From positions 5,828,001-5,892,000 of the forward strand of contig JALGQZ010000019.1 of NCBI GenBank assembly GCA_023105745.1: a DNA stretch of 64,000 nt, written 5' to 3'. A program made the translations under genes and the position numbers. Each line of letters starts with the position of its first letter. Position 1 is the first letter of the stretch. Source of the DNA: Austropuccinia psidii. Its lineage: Eukaryota > Basidiomycota > Pucciniomycetes > Pucciniales > Sphaerophragmiaceae. Below are positions 10,701 through 21,030 of this stretch, in pieces. The notes under the pieces were generated by a model. It did no database searches, was not told where the DNA came from, and worked only from the letters and a program-made list of their open reading frames with translations.

Positions 10701-13399
10701 GTGATCAGGACAGGAGTGGTGATTTCCACTATTTCATTATGTCCAATCTTCCTAATGACATCCATGTCCAGAAGTTCATTGATATGTTTCTCAATCTCTT
10801 TCCTGGTCTCCAGACTTGCTGGGTAAGGAGGTCTCCTTAACATGGGTGGATAAGGCCTTTCTACATCCAGATATAGTTGTATATCATGGCCTTTGATCTT
10901 GCCTAATGGTTCTTCACCAATGGCAAATGCTGGTCTATTCTTCCTCAGCATCTTCAGTAAACTTAGCTTTTGTTTACTGGTGAGGGTAGTGCTAAACTGT
11001 CCCTCTCTGAATTCTTTGAGAAGCTCTTCCAGTGGGTCCTGAGAAGATATCTGGTATATATCAAGAGAAAATTTCTTTTCCTTGTTAGTACCAATGGTAA
11101 TATGCCTATTTTTACTATTGTAAATATCTATGCCATACATCCTCTGGTAATCTGTTCCCAGTAAAAAACCTTGGATGTGGGCATCTTCAAGCACTACAAA
11201 CTCTGGGTTGAGTCTGATATTACCTTTTCTGTGGGGTATAATTATCTCTTTGATAATTGTCCCAATAGAGGTCATCTTTCCAGATGTGCTCTTAAAGTTC
11301 TTTGCCCTGGTGGTCAAGAGTTCTTTTTCCCAGTTTGGGAAGTGGTTGTCCAGATAATCTCTGGCCACTATGGAGCAATGTGCTCCACTGTCAATGATCA
11401 GTGGGTGCTGGGCATTGTCAATACATACAGTCATTTTTGTGGCTGTTCCATGTATATATGCCATTCCTTTTGTTGGTGTAACCAGGAATGTTTGTGCATC
11501 TTGTGTATGTTTACACAAGTTCTTGTTGGAAGTGTCTTGTGGCATGCCTGCTTCCAACTGTATATCCTGGATTTCTAGTGGGGTTTCCTCTTGGTATTCC
11601 ACTAGGAACTCCTCTCTTGGGTCTTGATCCTCATCAGATGGTTCTCTGATGGCATCTCCCATAGAGTCTGATTCAGAATCCTCTGTTGGAGGTTCTTCTT
11701 CAGGGACTTTTTCTATAGCATAGACTTTCTTCTTTGCTTTTGGACAGTTGTTGGCATAGTGGTCTGTTGAACCACAGTTGTGACAAGAATTCTTCTTTTT
11801 TGCCACTTCTGCCACTCTTTCTCTGAGTTTGTCTTTAAACTCTACCCTGAAAGGTTGTTTCTCTTTGAAACTATTGCTCCTATATGGGGTGAATTTCCCT
11901 ATATTAGTCCTTTTCCTTATGTCTTGTAAGGTATTGGCTATATCATCTAGAGTGCAATTTTGGTTGCATCTGCATTTTACTGCATGCTCTAGTTCTCCTG
12001 GCAGTTGTGTCAGAAGTTTATGATTCCTCATTTGAATGTTCATTTGATGATCAATGGCTTTAAGTCTTTTAGACTGTCTAAGACACCACTCATATGGATC
12101 TTTGTCCACAGAGTATTTGTCATTTTCAAATGACATGGTCTTTTGCCATATCCAAGTTCCATTACTGTACTTTTGGATTATTTGACTCTTCCACCATGGC
12201 CAATTTCTTCTGCCATGGATTTCTTTCATTTCAGTGTACCATATACTTGCATGACCTTTAAATGCAGTATTCAGTCTAGCAGTAATCCAGTAATCTGGTA
12301 TGCTTGGTACATCAATGAAGAGTCCATCAATATAATCTATGAGTTTCATATGATCATATTCTCCGGATCCAGAGAATTTGGGCCAGTTTGAGGCCTCAGG
12401 AAGCTGTTTCAAGGCTTCCTCCTCTGAATAAGACATGCCATCTCCATCCTGGTATTGTGATGGAGATCTTGCCTTATTCAACAACATGGCATCTGGTTTG
12501 ATGTCATCTGGTTGATATGGATTCTCCATAGCTTGGCCTTGTGGTTGGGGCTTTAAGCTATGGTAGGCATCAAACAATTTGTTGATGTCTTGGTTCAGAC
12601 ACTCCCTTTCCCTGCTGCTATGGTGTTGTTCTTCAGAGACTTGATTCAGTCTCTTGTTGGTTTCTTCAGAGGCTTTGCTAAGTTGAGCATATCCTTCCTG
12701 AAGGTTTTTAACTATCTGCTCCAATGAGGCTTGAGTTTTTCTCATCCTCTCTTGGGCAGCTGAAAATTCTGCAGCCTGCTTTGCAGATTGCTCAGCATAT
12801 TGGGACATTTGCAACCACAGTGTGTCACTGTTGATGTTGCTCTCAGATGTGATAATGTTATTTTCAGTCTGAGTGGGGGTAATGTTTCTATTACTAGGAC
12901 TACTGATTCTAGAGTGGTTTACAACTACTTCTGGTTCTTGTGTACTTCTTTTACCAAATCTAACAGCTTCTGGATCATGGGGTCTGACTCTTTCCTCCTC
13001 TGGTTGAAGGAGGCTTTGTTCTTGCCCTTGTTTCCTTGTCTTCTCCTGGAAAATTCCTGGAATTGTGAAGAATGGTGACTCTTGGCCACTGATCTGCTGG
13101 TTTCTGAATGGTGTGAAGCCACTGGAGAGCTGATTTGGCTTGCTCCTTGTGAACCTGAAGGAATCTGAGTAGGCCCTGTCTGGGTTAACTGTTCTTCTAT
13201 AGCTTGGATAGTGGCTTGATTCTCCCTTATCCTCTGTGCCCTTGCCTCCAGCAGTCTGTGCTGCCTGGTAGGGTTCCAACCCTTGGTGATTACCATAAGG
13301 TCCTTGAAGTCTATCTCTTTGAGACAGATCTTCTGGCAACTTGATCCCAGTTCTGCCCAGTGAGTTGCTAGGTTGAACCTCTTGTTGTCCATGCTCCAT
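7790..13399 (-). CDS. Chromovirus Gag-Pol polyprotein
   Basis: An uninterrupted 1869-residue frame. Domains in order: a coiled-coil-like Gag stretch and capsid-like region (~residues 330-450); CCHC knuckle [14 protein letters not shown] (~537-550); protease DSGAHCS (~669); RT with [33 protein letters not shown] and catalytic YIDD (~1008); RNase H; integrase HHCC zinc domain; integrase D,D,E at DWV (~1497), SDRDP (~1559) and LAERM (~1594); and a C-terminal chromodomain-like segment (QYLVRF near ~1825, ending ~1866). All catalytic residues I can check are present. The chromodomain places it among chromoviruses, which target modified histones. The first ATG at 13399 overlaps the Gag exon by 475 nt in the -1 frame, so its expression may need frameshifting or internal initiation. 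Confidence 0.93.
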   Translation of the reverse strand: MEHGQQEVQPSNSLGRTGIKLPEDLSQRDRLQGPYGNHQGLEPYQAAQTAGGKGTEDKGESSHYPSYRRTVNPDRAYSDSFRFTRSKPNQLSSGFTPFRNQQISGQESPFFTIPGIFQEKTRKQGQEQSLLQPEEERVRPHDPEAVRFGKRSTQEPEVVVNHSRISSPSNRNITPTQTENNIITSESNINSDTLWLQMSQYAEQSAKQAAEFSAAQERMRKTQASLEQIVKNLQEGYAQLSKASEETNKRLNQVSEEQHHSSRERECLNQDINKLFDAYHSLKPQPQGQAMENPYQPDDIKPDAMLLNKARSPSQYQDGDGMSYSEEEALKQLPEASNWPKFSGSGEYDHMKLIDYIDGLFIDVPSIPDYWITARLNTAFKGHASIWYTEMKEIHGRRNWPWWKSQIIQKYSNGTWIWQKTMSFENDKYSVDKDPYEWCLRQSKRLKAIDHQMNIQMRNHKLLTQLPGELEHAVKCRCNQNCTLDDIANTLQDIRKRTNIGKFTPYRSNSFKEKQPFRVEFKDKLRERVAEVAKKKNSCHNCGSTDHYANNCPKAKKKVYAIEKVPEEEPPTEDSESDSMGDAIREPSDEDQDPREEFLVEYQEETPLEIQDIQLEAGMPQDTSNKNLCKHTQDAQTFLVTPTKGMAYIHGTATKMTVCIDNAQHPLIIDSGAHCSIVARDYLDNHFPNWEKELLTTRAKNFKSTSGKMTSIGTIIKEIIIPHRKGNIRLNPEFVVLEDAHIQGFLLGTDYQRMYGIDIYNSKNRHITIGTNKEKKFSLDIYQISSQDPLEELLKEFREGQFSTTLTSKQKLSLLKMLRKNRPAFAIGEEPLGKIKGHDIQLYLDVERPYPPMLRRPPYPASLETRKEIEKHINELLDMDVIRKIGHNEIVEITTPVLITWHDGKSRLCGDFRALNNYTKADRYPIPRIPHALDKLAKAKYITKMDCMKGFHQNGVKPNSMKFLRIICHMGIYEYTRMPFGIKNAPAHFQRMMDTIFQEEIMEGWMVVYIDDIIIYSETWEDHVQYIDRVLSKCTPINLKISLKKCNFGQQELLALGHKVSGLSLAIDQNKVAAVLQKPAPKNIKEMQSFLGFASYYRNHIKTFPHITSSLYKLCSKDVVFEITKERRDAYERIKYELTNAPVLILPDFELPFKLYIDAACSQGLGAALHQRQIVDGEPREGVICYISRQLKDSEARYGATQTECLCLVWALEKLHYYLEGAVFEVYTDCTALKSLLNMKTTNRHMLRWQIAIQEYRGNMTIIYKEGKSHTNADGLSRWPLDNVKSNPAYDPEVAAKIPIHFMERNRTKNFRFSEWAPGNGTLDSGNTDSEGTETPILGISSSELHNEFFNAVLKSYAKHKQCSILLQLLQQKYRSPELETQLEEPWLRAYKDNKFFLIDGLIYNREKHTSALTVIDRDHISLILQECHDCPYMGQMSEDRTKERVASTAWWPRWEQELSEYINTCERCQKANRKHGKKYGLLQHIEEPKHPWETINMDWVTGLVPGGKENYNACLIIVDRFSKSMRCLPCRKEDTAMDTALLFWNNIISTCGVPKIIISDRDPKFTSEFWTNLYDMLGTKLAFSTAYHPQTDGLAERMIQTMEDILRRFCAYGMEYKDHEGYTHDWVTLLPAVQLAYNTSQHSTTEKTPALVEKGWNPLLPVDHLKKNLLTIHPTAKDFHDMWKKACDTAAKCIAEAKEYNKQRWDKSHMEPDFKEGDQVLVSTLNFNNLKGPKKMRDSFVGPFTIIKLLGKNAVEVKLTEEFSRKHPVFPVSLVKPYFQTEEDKFPSRKKNITPPEIVEVEDSPGPVSKIIRARKIRLNGRDQRQYLVRFKNQTDDKDKWLAEDAIPDGNLHLRRFRASRRTEQSHL

Positions 13400-14542
13400 T
13401 GAAACAAATCTTTGAGGAGTTGGTGGATTTGAAGAACTTGATCAATATCCTTCCAGTCCTCTGGTTTGAGGTTTCTGTTGAATTGGAGTGTGAATGGCAA
13501 GGTTGATAATATCTCCCTCATTGTTTTGCCATCCACCACTGTGTCCAATGTGTCTTCTTTCAGGTCTTCTGGTTCTAGACATTCCTGCTCTATCCTCTGG
13601 CTGGTTCCTTTGGAAGCCAAGGTCTCTGAGGTATGCAGGGGACATATCAGTGTTTGCAAGCAGTCAAAAACTTTATGTTCTTAGGGTATTTACCTTTGAC
13701 TTTTCCTTGTACAAATTTGTTATCTGCTGATTTGGGCAGTTTGCCTTTGGAGGTTACAACTGGGTTAATAATTGTAATCTTCCCTGTACAAGTGGTTAAG
13801 GTTGGTTTACCTTGTATTGAAGCAGAGTTTCGTGGTTTTCTACTCCTCTGAGTGGCTATTGGTGTCCACTTCTTGGCTGTAATGAGGCCTTCACTAAGCC
13901 GTTTTCCTTTACCCTTGCTGCCCTCTGGTTCTGAGGGTGTCACTGGTGTGTTGGCCTGTGACTGGGTTTCAAGTGGGATGTAGTTTTCTTCCACTGAATC
14001 AAAACAGGAAAAGGAGGGCTTATGTCAGTTAAGACTTCTTACAAGGCTGGTTTTGCACATCTAAGAATGACCTCTGGGCTTGTATATTATTACAGTATGC
14101 CCCTGTATAATGACAGTGTGGTTGAATTAACAATTCCACGTCAGAATTACAGCGTTTGGTACCCTGTCACACTGTTTGTGTGCCAGTATTCCACAGATAC
14201 ACTTGTGGTTTTCAAGTGTATTCTGTACAAGTGGTTTTGTATAAGTGTTATTGAGTCAACAATACACTTAATCCACGCCTCAACTGATGGTTTTTCAGTC
14301 AGAGGTGTCCTTATTCAGTCAAGAATACAGGACTTATTGATGGCTTATGTGTTTTTATATACAAAACACGCCAAAAATAATTATTTTCAGTGGGTATTAG
14401 CCACATGAAAAATACTCTTTTATAATATGAGTATATAAAAAAAAGATAAAAATATATAAAATATATATATTTAAATGGAAATTACGCCTAAAAAAGATAA
14501 AACAATGTGTTAATAAGTCATAAAAAAGAGAAAAGACTTACT
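12925..14542 (-). CDS. Chromovirus Gag N-terminal protein, three exons predicted
   Basis: Three pieces join into one 333-codon frame: the A of ATG at 14542, exon 13993-13694, and exon 13625-12925. The first intron (14541-13994) has a GTAAGT donor, a CTGAC branch and a TTCAG acceptor. The second (13693-13626, 68 nt) has GTAAAT, CTGAT and CTCAG. Splicing creates the context ACAATGG and removes the stop that otherwise separates two Gag ORFs. The protein has a basic N-terminal third, then a conserved helical region ([20 protein letters not shown] and the part after it), and a Q/S-rich basic tail. It ends at TAG 12925 overlapping pol. Related rust proteins I remember join the same two parts, which supports the second intron. 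Confidence 0.75.
13626..13693 (-). other. Predicted 68-nt Gag intron
   Basis: Donor AAAG/GTAAAT, branch ACACTGATA, acceptor CCTCAG/AGACC. Splicing keeps the reading frame between the two Gag ORFs and removes the intervening TGA at 13647. Confidence 0.75.
13994..14541 (-). other. Predicted 548-nt leader intron splitting the Gag start codon
   Basis: On the minus strand the upstream exon ends in CTTACAA, then GTAAGT. The downstream side has a pyrimidine-rich stretch, a CTGAC branch motif and TTCAG, followed by TGGAAG. No in-frame ATG exists near the exon-2 start without splicing. Confidence 0.75.
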
Positions 14543-14569
14543 TGTAAGGTCCAAAAAGTTAAAAAAAAC

Positions 14570-14586
14570 ACGGCCAGGCCCCCAAA
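14570..14586 (-). promoter_or_regulatory. Chromovirus primer binding site candidate
   Basis: On the minus strand TGGGGGCCTGGCCGTG begins three bases after the 5' LTR. The position fits, but the tRNA was not identified. Confidence 0.5.
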
Positions 14587-14587
14587 A

Positions 14588-16027
14588 TGTCAGGCTGAGT
14601 CTATGATAAAGGTGTATATGAGTATTTACAAGCTTTAACTATGACTGTGACACGGTAAAAATGGTTTTAAAAGATGATAAGATTTATAATAAATGATTTA
14701 ATTTAAGATTAAAAGGGCTTTACTATAGGGATATAGTGGTGGTGAGCGCTGTTGAAAGCCCTGGGTGCAGCTTTACCTGTTGGATTACAATAATAAAGAC
14801 TACAATACTTTAAATTAAGAGTATACCTGATTATTTAACCAAGAGTAAAACTGTTTTTGACAGTTTACTACGTAGGTTATTCAAGAGCAGGATGAGGAAA
14901 GGCTTTTGGCTGTGAAAAGCCCTCCTTTTATCCTAATATTGAGGTGGAAAGGCTGCTAGACCTTTCCACGTAGAGGAAGTGAAGATTTTTCACTGTCTAT
15001 GACAGGCTTGTGGTTTGCAAACAACCTGTATACCCTGTATTGGGCTCAGATGTGGTTTTGAAACCACATCTGGGCAGTTTTCACCAATACAGGGTGAAAA
15101 TTTTCATCTGGGGACCTCACAGCCTGATTCTGACGTGTATGACGCGTAGAATGCTGTACAAAAGCTGTATGGGACCCCAGTATTGACTGACATATGAGGT
15201 ATTGAAGTAAAAACATGCTTCTTCGTCTATTTGACACCTCATATTCATGATTATGGGGTGTTATCCCATGGTAAGGCTGTATATGACAGCAGGTGGGATT
15301 TTGACCTTAAAATGGTCATAACTCTGTCCGTTTTTGAGATATCAAGCTCAAAGTTGGTTCATTGAATAGCTCTATATGAGCTCTACACAGTGGTACCCAA
15401 CTTGACAGGGTTATTATTAAATATGACAAAGTTATCCCATGTACAAGTATTTTTGTACATTGGCGTGGTTTGGGCAAAAAGCTGTATTGAGCTTGTTTGG
15501 CCAATAACTTCTGTTGTAGTTACGTTATGAGGAAATGGATGGCACCATCAGATAGCCCTGATTGTGCTCTTTCCAAAAAGACCCCACTTTAAGTATCTCA
15601 CACTAAAACTGTAAAAGTTAGATGAAAGGTGAATGTTTTGTTCACCCTTATTTGGTCTGAATTTGACCATAACTCAAGTAATACTGGTGCTAGCTCAGCT
15701 TGGCTGGTACCATTGGATAGCCCTGGCTTAGATCTTCATTTTGAGTACCCATTTGATGGGGTTAAGCCTCTCCTTCTAGATTTTAGATGAGAGGTGAAAA
15801 TTAAGGTTTATGCTCAGCAATGACTTTGAGCAGGAATAACTTTGTTATTTCTTGTCCTATGGTGATGGGACTTATATTTTCAGGAAGAGGTGAGTTTCCT
15901 CTTTCTTTTGATATCTTTTTAGCTAATTTGGCTCAGTTCCATGTTTTGGTGGTATTTTGGCTATACCATTGATTTATGCCATTTTGGCTGTCATGCTTGT
16001 GCTCTGGTTTTGAGTCACAGGCTGACA
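14588..16027 (-). repeat. 5' LTR of chromovirus
   Basis: 1440 bp. In element orientation it is the promoter LTR. It contains a 63-codon minus-strand ORF shared with the two other LTR copies. That ORF is explained by LTR identity and is not taken as a gene. Confidence 0.95.
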
Positions 16028-16032
16028 AATTC

Positions 16033-18856
16033 TTGAGGAAAGATTTTATATTAATGTTAATCAACAAAATCATAATATTGATATTTTCAAAGTTTAATAT
16101 TTTTTGTTGTTATAAGCAATCATTAAAAAAGAAATTACAGGATATAATTTATTATTATGAATTTTTTTTTTTCTAAAAACAAACAAACCAGAATTAGCTA
16201 CAACCAAGCTTATATTGGCTAGATCATAATATCAAATGAAAACTTATATTATTTTTATATAGTTTATTTATCAAAACAGGAAGTGATAGAGTTTAATTCT
16301 AAAATATGAAAAGATATCAACCAGAGATGCTACCAGCTCTAATATTCAAGAATTCCGGCTGGAAATTACGAAGAACCAATAGAGAATTGGTCGATTCAAT
16401 ACAAATTACTTACAGGGACTCAACTCCCATCATGGTTCTAGGGCTACCACTTCTGGCTTTGTTTCAAGTGGAAAGGTGGAAAGAATAACAAATCAGAATA
16501 TAATTCAAAATGCACCTTCAAGAAGCCAATAATGGTACCATAACAAGATAGCATCTGCTCGATCAAGATATCAGACCATAAGCATGGAACCAATACAGGA
16601 CCAAAGATTAAACACAAATAATTTAGCGTATAGTACAGAAGTAAAAACAGTAAAGTAACGCTTGCAGAAAGCACAAGGAAATCACAAAGAAGTAGTGGAA
16701 TTTAACAGGTACTACAGTAGCACATGATAACAGGAAGGCGGCTCAGCAACACAACAATCAGAAAAGCATTCGCATATTAAAGGGTACAGAAAATTTAAAA
16801 AAAAACCCTAGAGACTTATATAAAAGACAAAACAAAAAAAAGAAACATTTAATTTTTACTGCACTCCAAACACTGACATCCTTGCAAGGTATACCATCAG
16901 AAATAGTAATAATCGTAAAAAGAAACAAAAAAAACAACAACATGAAATACAGGGGGATCACAGAAAATGTCTAGGCTATTTATACCTGTATCACAACCTC
17001 ACTAACACCATCCGCCTCACAACATCAATCATTTGGTCAAGAAATCTGTAAAACTTCATCGTGCTATCTAAATCAAGCTTAAATATTAACAGCAGATGAC
17101 GGCTAACAGCCTAAAATTGATGCCAGTACCATCGGCAATAGATAGATAGAACTAAAAGCTCAACGGCTTCACTAATGTTAGATTATCTACCAGAGCAACT
17201 GACAAAGAATGCACCTCTTAACTACAAGATTAAAGAGGTACCCCCCCACTTGTAAAAGAAATACGACGCTGAAGTTATACAGTCACTATCAACTGCAGCA
17301 GTAAGAATAAGCACATACTGTACAAGTAGTTTAGAACCACTCAGAGTCTCTCAGTCATCTATGAAGCCAATTATGACTTTACAAAAAAAAATAGCCTGGT
17401 TGTCATTGAAACTTTAGAAACCAAGTTCAAATATCACCTCATAGACTTAGTATAGAAGATACGGTACCTGACCTTTCAGATTAGTTGGTGAAGAGACGAT
17501 GTGACATAAATTAGTGGAATTAAAGAACAACAAGTGTCACGAAATCAATAAATGAACAGTTACAGTACACCAAACTATGGTGACGGACAGCTCCTTGGCC
17601 TCCTCCGACATACACACTGGGGAAAGCAACTAAAGGAGGGGAGAGAGATTGAAGGCTTTGACACCTTCAACCAAAATAAAGAAAAATACTAATCTCTGTG
17701 GATGCTTCAGCCTTCCTTTGACCAATAAGAAGATTCTTAACAACAAGCGAGAAAAAATAAACAGAGATCCATTGACCAACTTACCTTTCAGTAACACACT
17801 GCCTCAAGCGGTAGTATACTGCCGTAACTGCAAAACACCAGGTTGTGCAGGACTTGATAGCCAAACTTTTCCGACACAAAGGCTTGACAGACAACAACCG
17901 ACCAATCCAATTGGCCATTCCACTAAGTCTAATGAAGCTATTGAAGGAGGTAGTGCTAACGCAATGAAAAGAAACAATGTTTCATGCATGGCAGGAAGAA
18001 TTAAAATGATTTCATCACCAAATAACTGACATAGGAGCAAGGAAATCTTGCATTAATACCTCCTCTAGCAACTTGAAATTGATTCAGCACCTTAATACAA
18101 TCATAGAAGAATGCCAGTGATGCACTGCATGGATACGTTTAAGCAAGAAGGATTTTGACGACAGCAGGCAGTATATGACAGCTAAAATAATACAATAAAA
18201 TTCAACTAAAGACATAATGTGACAGGGCTGATTCCAATGGTGGATTTAGCTCGGCGAAAAGTTTTGCTTCCTACCACTACCAATCGATCAAGTTAGGATC
18301 ACACTGGTAGCCTCTTTGAAGCTCCAGAGGTGGTTTAAACTTCACAAAATTATGTTTCCAGTGGTTCCGAGACACCTGGAAACCAGCCCTGAGCTATACC
18401 AACTAAAATTAAACCAGCCCGACCAGTTTTTGAACACCCCATTCATTTCCTTGAAATGATTTGAACATCACAGTAATCAGAGAAACACCTCAGTAGACCA
18501 TGAGGGTCCACTCTAATCAATCACAACTACTGACACGACTCAAGTTGAGGCAAAGACAAGTTCATCAAGTGTCAGAATACTCTAACCTGAGCCATTATTA
18601 AGCTAATGACGGCATTTGAAGGCTATTTAGCTACAAAAGCCAGTGATGCGACTTCCTTCTAAGCATTATAAAGGTGTAATATCACCTGTATTAGCCCAAA
18701 TACAACTTCCCAGTGAGTTTTGGAGCCTTACAGGGGAAGTCAGAGTGCATTATAGCTCCAAATCAGCCACACGAACTGGTCTTAAGTGATACAAGAGTGT
18801 TCTAGCCCTCTCAACAACAAAACCTCACCTGGACAACCACATTCTTTAGTGAATAG
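16033..18856. other. Unassigned 2.8-kb segment between nested elements
   Basis: The first ~250 bases are AT-rich like the giant element. From about 16300 the base composition becomes more balanced, which suggests a separate insertion or captured host DNA. No LTR pair, terminal repeat or recognisable protein was found. A possible short secreted ORF is listed separately. Confidence 0.4.
17804..17989 (-). CDS. Possible small secreted protein fragment
   Basis: ATG at 17989 opens a 61-codon frame whose first ~18 residues are hydrophobic and signal-peptide-like (ETLFLFIALALPPSIAS), followed by a cysteine-containing segment. A GTAAGT donor lies just downstream on the same strand, so it may be a first exon. 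Rust fungi encode many such proteins. There is no homology evidence, and it could be chance. Confidence 0.22.
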   Translation of the reverse strand: MHETLFLFIALALPPSIASLDLVEWPIGLVGCCLSSLCVGKVWLSSPAQPGVLQLRQYTTA

Positions 18857-19242
18857 TGATGGAGGACGAGCAAATTACAAAGATGATAAGACTTTTGTAA
18901 TTAAGCGTAATTTACAATAAAGTAATGAATAATTATTTTTTTTAAGGTGAAGACTCTCCAGTAGTCAATGCCCTTTACTTTCTATCACACGGTATGTATT
19001 TATAGTGAGAGCACAATTGTTTGATTAAGATCACTATGTGATTCCTTAATCATTGTTTGACAACAGCAATAGGCTGTAGTTTTTGATACGTTGACTGTAG
19101 TTTGTGCTACGTCGGTGACTTAGGTCTGTAGGCATGGATCAGAGTTAGTTTCTGATCTATGCCTTGCTGCCTACGGCAGTTTTTGGATGTTTTGGGCTGT
19201 GATGGAACTAACCTTAGCTCTTTGTGGCTTTGTTTTTCAACA
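18857..19242 (-). repeat. 3' LTR of Copia element
   Basis: 386 bp, highly similar to 24769-25152. On the minus strand it is preceded by the purine run AAGGGGGG (19243-19250), the polypurine tract. Confidence 0.9.
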
Positions 19243-19591
19243 CCCCCCTTGGCCCCAGCTTCAAAACTCCTAGGGCCTCAAGGGCCCTTTGTAAGTTTGG
19301 TTTTGGTACCGCTTTGGTTAAGAAATCTGCTAGCATGCACAACGTTGGTGCATAACAAAGCTGAATCAACTGATTTTGTATCGCCTCTTTCACAAAGTGG
19401 AGTTGGATGTCCACATGCTTCATCCTCTTTGTGTTGAGGTTGCAGTTACCGTTGGCAGTTTTGATACAACTCTGATTGTCTTCCCACACCGTGATAGCAT
19501 TATTGAAGTGGAAGATATCTGCTTCCTGGCACCATTGTCTGAACCACAGAAGCTCTGAGGTCAGATCGCAGAGTGATTTATACTCTGCCTC
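19214..19591 (-). pseudogene. Copia RNase H C-terminal end, cut off by solo LTR
   Basis: Contains the Copia RNase H motif VWEDNQSCIKTANGN and the conserved tail KHVDIQLHFVKEAI...LADFLTKAV. It continues the frame that stops at the solo LTR junction (21031): the TSD GCCTC sits inside the STAEAEYKSL-type motif. The stop lies inside the LTR. Confidence 0.88.
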
Positions 19592-21030
19592 TGTCAGGCT
19601 GAGTCTATATTGAAGTGGTAATAAGAGTATTTACAACTAGAATTATGACTGTGACACGTAGAAAATTGATTGAAAATAAGGGTTTTTGATTTAAAAGATG
19701 ATTTATAATATATTTAAAGGGTTCTACTATTGAAGAATAGTGGTGGTGAGCGCTATTGAGAACCCAGGGTGCAATCTTACCAGTTGGGTTACTATAATAA
19801 GAGTTACAATAATTGAATATATAATTATACCTGTTTATTACCCAAGAGTAAAACTGTTTTTGACAGTTTACTACGTATGGTATTCAAGAGCCGGATGAGG
19901 AGAGGCTTTTGGCTGTGAAAAGTCCTCCTTTTATCCTGAAATTGAGGTGGAAAGGCTGCTAGACCTTTCCACGTAGAAGAAGTGAAGATTTTTCACTTTC
20001 TATGACAGGCTTGTGGTTTGCAAACAGCCTCTATACCCTGTATTGGGCTCAGATGTGGTTTTGAAACCAAATCTGGGCGGTTTTCACCAATACAGGGTGA
20101 AAATTTTCATCTGGGGACCTCACAGCCTGATTCTGACGTGTATGACGCGTAGAATGCTGTACAGAAGCTGTATGGGACCCCAGTATTGACTGACATATGA
20201 GGTATTGAAGTAAAAACATGCTTCTTCGTCTATTTGACACCTCATATTCATGGTTATGGGATATTATCCCATGGTAAGGCTGTATCTGACAGCAGGTGGG
20301 ATTTTGACCCTAAAATGGTCATAACTCTGTCGGTTTTTGAGATATCAAGCTCAAAGTTGGTTCATTGAATAGCTCTTTATGAGCTCTACACAATGGTACC
20401 CAACTTGACATGGTTATCATTAAATATGACAAAGTTATCCCATGTACAAGTATTTTTGTACATTGGCGTGGTCTGGGCAAAAGCTGTATTAAGCTTGTTT
20501 GGCCAATAACTTCTGTTGTAGTTGAGCTATGAGGAAATGGATGGCACCATCAGATAGCCCTGATTGTGCTCTTTCCAAAAAGACCCCACTTTAGGTATCT
20601 CACACTAAAACTGTAAAAGTTAGATGAGAGGTGAATGTTTTGTTCACCCTTATTTGGTCTGAATTTGACCATAACTCAAGTAATACTGGGGCTAGCTAAG
20701 TTTGGCTAGCACCATTAGATAGCCCTGGCTTAGAGCTTCATTTTGAATACCCATTTGATGGGGTTAAGCCTCTCCTTCTAGATTTTAGATGAGAGGTGAA
20801 AATTAAGGTTTATGCTCAGCAATAACTTTGAGCAGGAATAACTTTGTTATTTCTTGTCCTATGGTGATGGGACTTATATTTTTCAGAAAGAGGTGAGTTT
20901 CCTCTTTCCTTTGATAGCTTTTGAGCTGATTTGGCTCAGTTCCATGTTTTGGTGGTATTTTGGCTATACCATTGGTTTATGGTATTTTGGCTGTCATGCT
21001 TGTGCTCTGGTTTTGAGTCACAGGCTGACA
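19592..21030 (-). mobile_element. Solo chromovirus LTR
   Basis: 1439 bp, the same LTR family as 6326-7766 but more diverged at its first ~250 bases. A perfect 5-bp duplication GCCTC (19587-19591 and 21031-21035) flanks it. There is no internal region, consistent with LTR-LTR recombination. It interrupts the Copia RNase H gene. Confidence 0.95.

Larger units (their letters stand above)
6326..16027 (-). mobile_element. Full-length Ty3/Gypsy chromovirus nested in the giant element
   Basis: Two LTRs of ~1440 bp (6326-7766 and 14588-16027) differ at roughly 20 positions by eye, about 98.5% identical. They are bounded by TGTCAG/CTGACA ends and flanked by a perfect 5-bp duplication AATTC (6321-6325 and 16028-16032). 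The coding strand is minus: Gag at 12925-14542 (spliced) and a long uninterrupted pol at 7790-13399. An open 1869-codon frame and near-identical LTRs indicate a recent and perhaps still functional insertion. Confidence 0.95.

Noticed and set aside
7919..13078. Many plus-strand ORFs opposite the chromovirus pol
   Set aside because: They are shadows of the real minus-strand frame with no motifs of their own.
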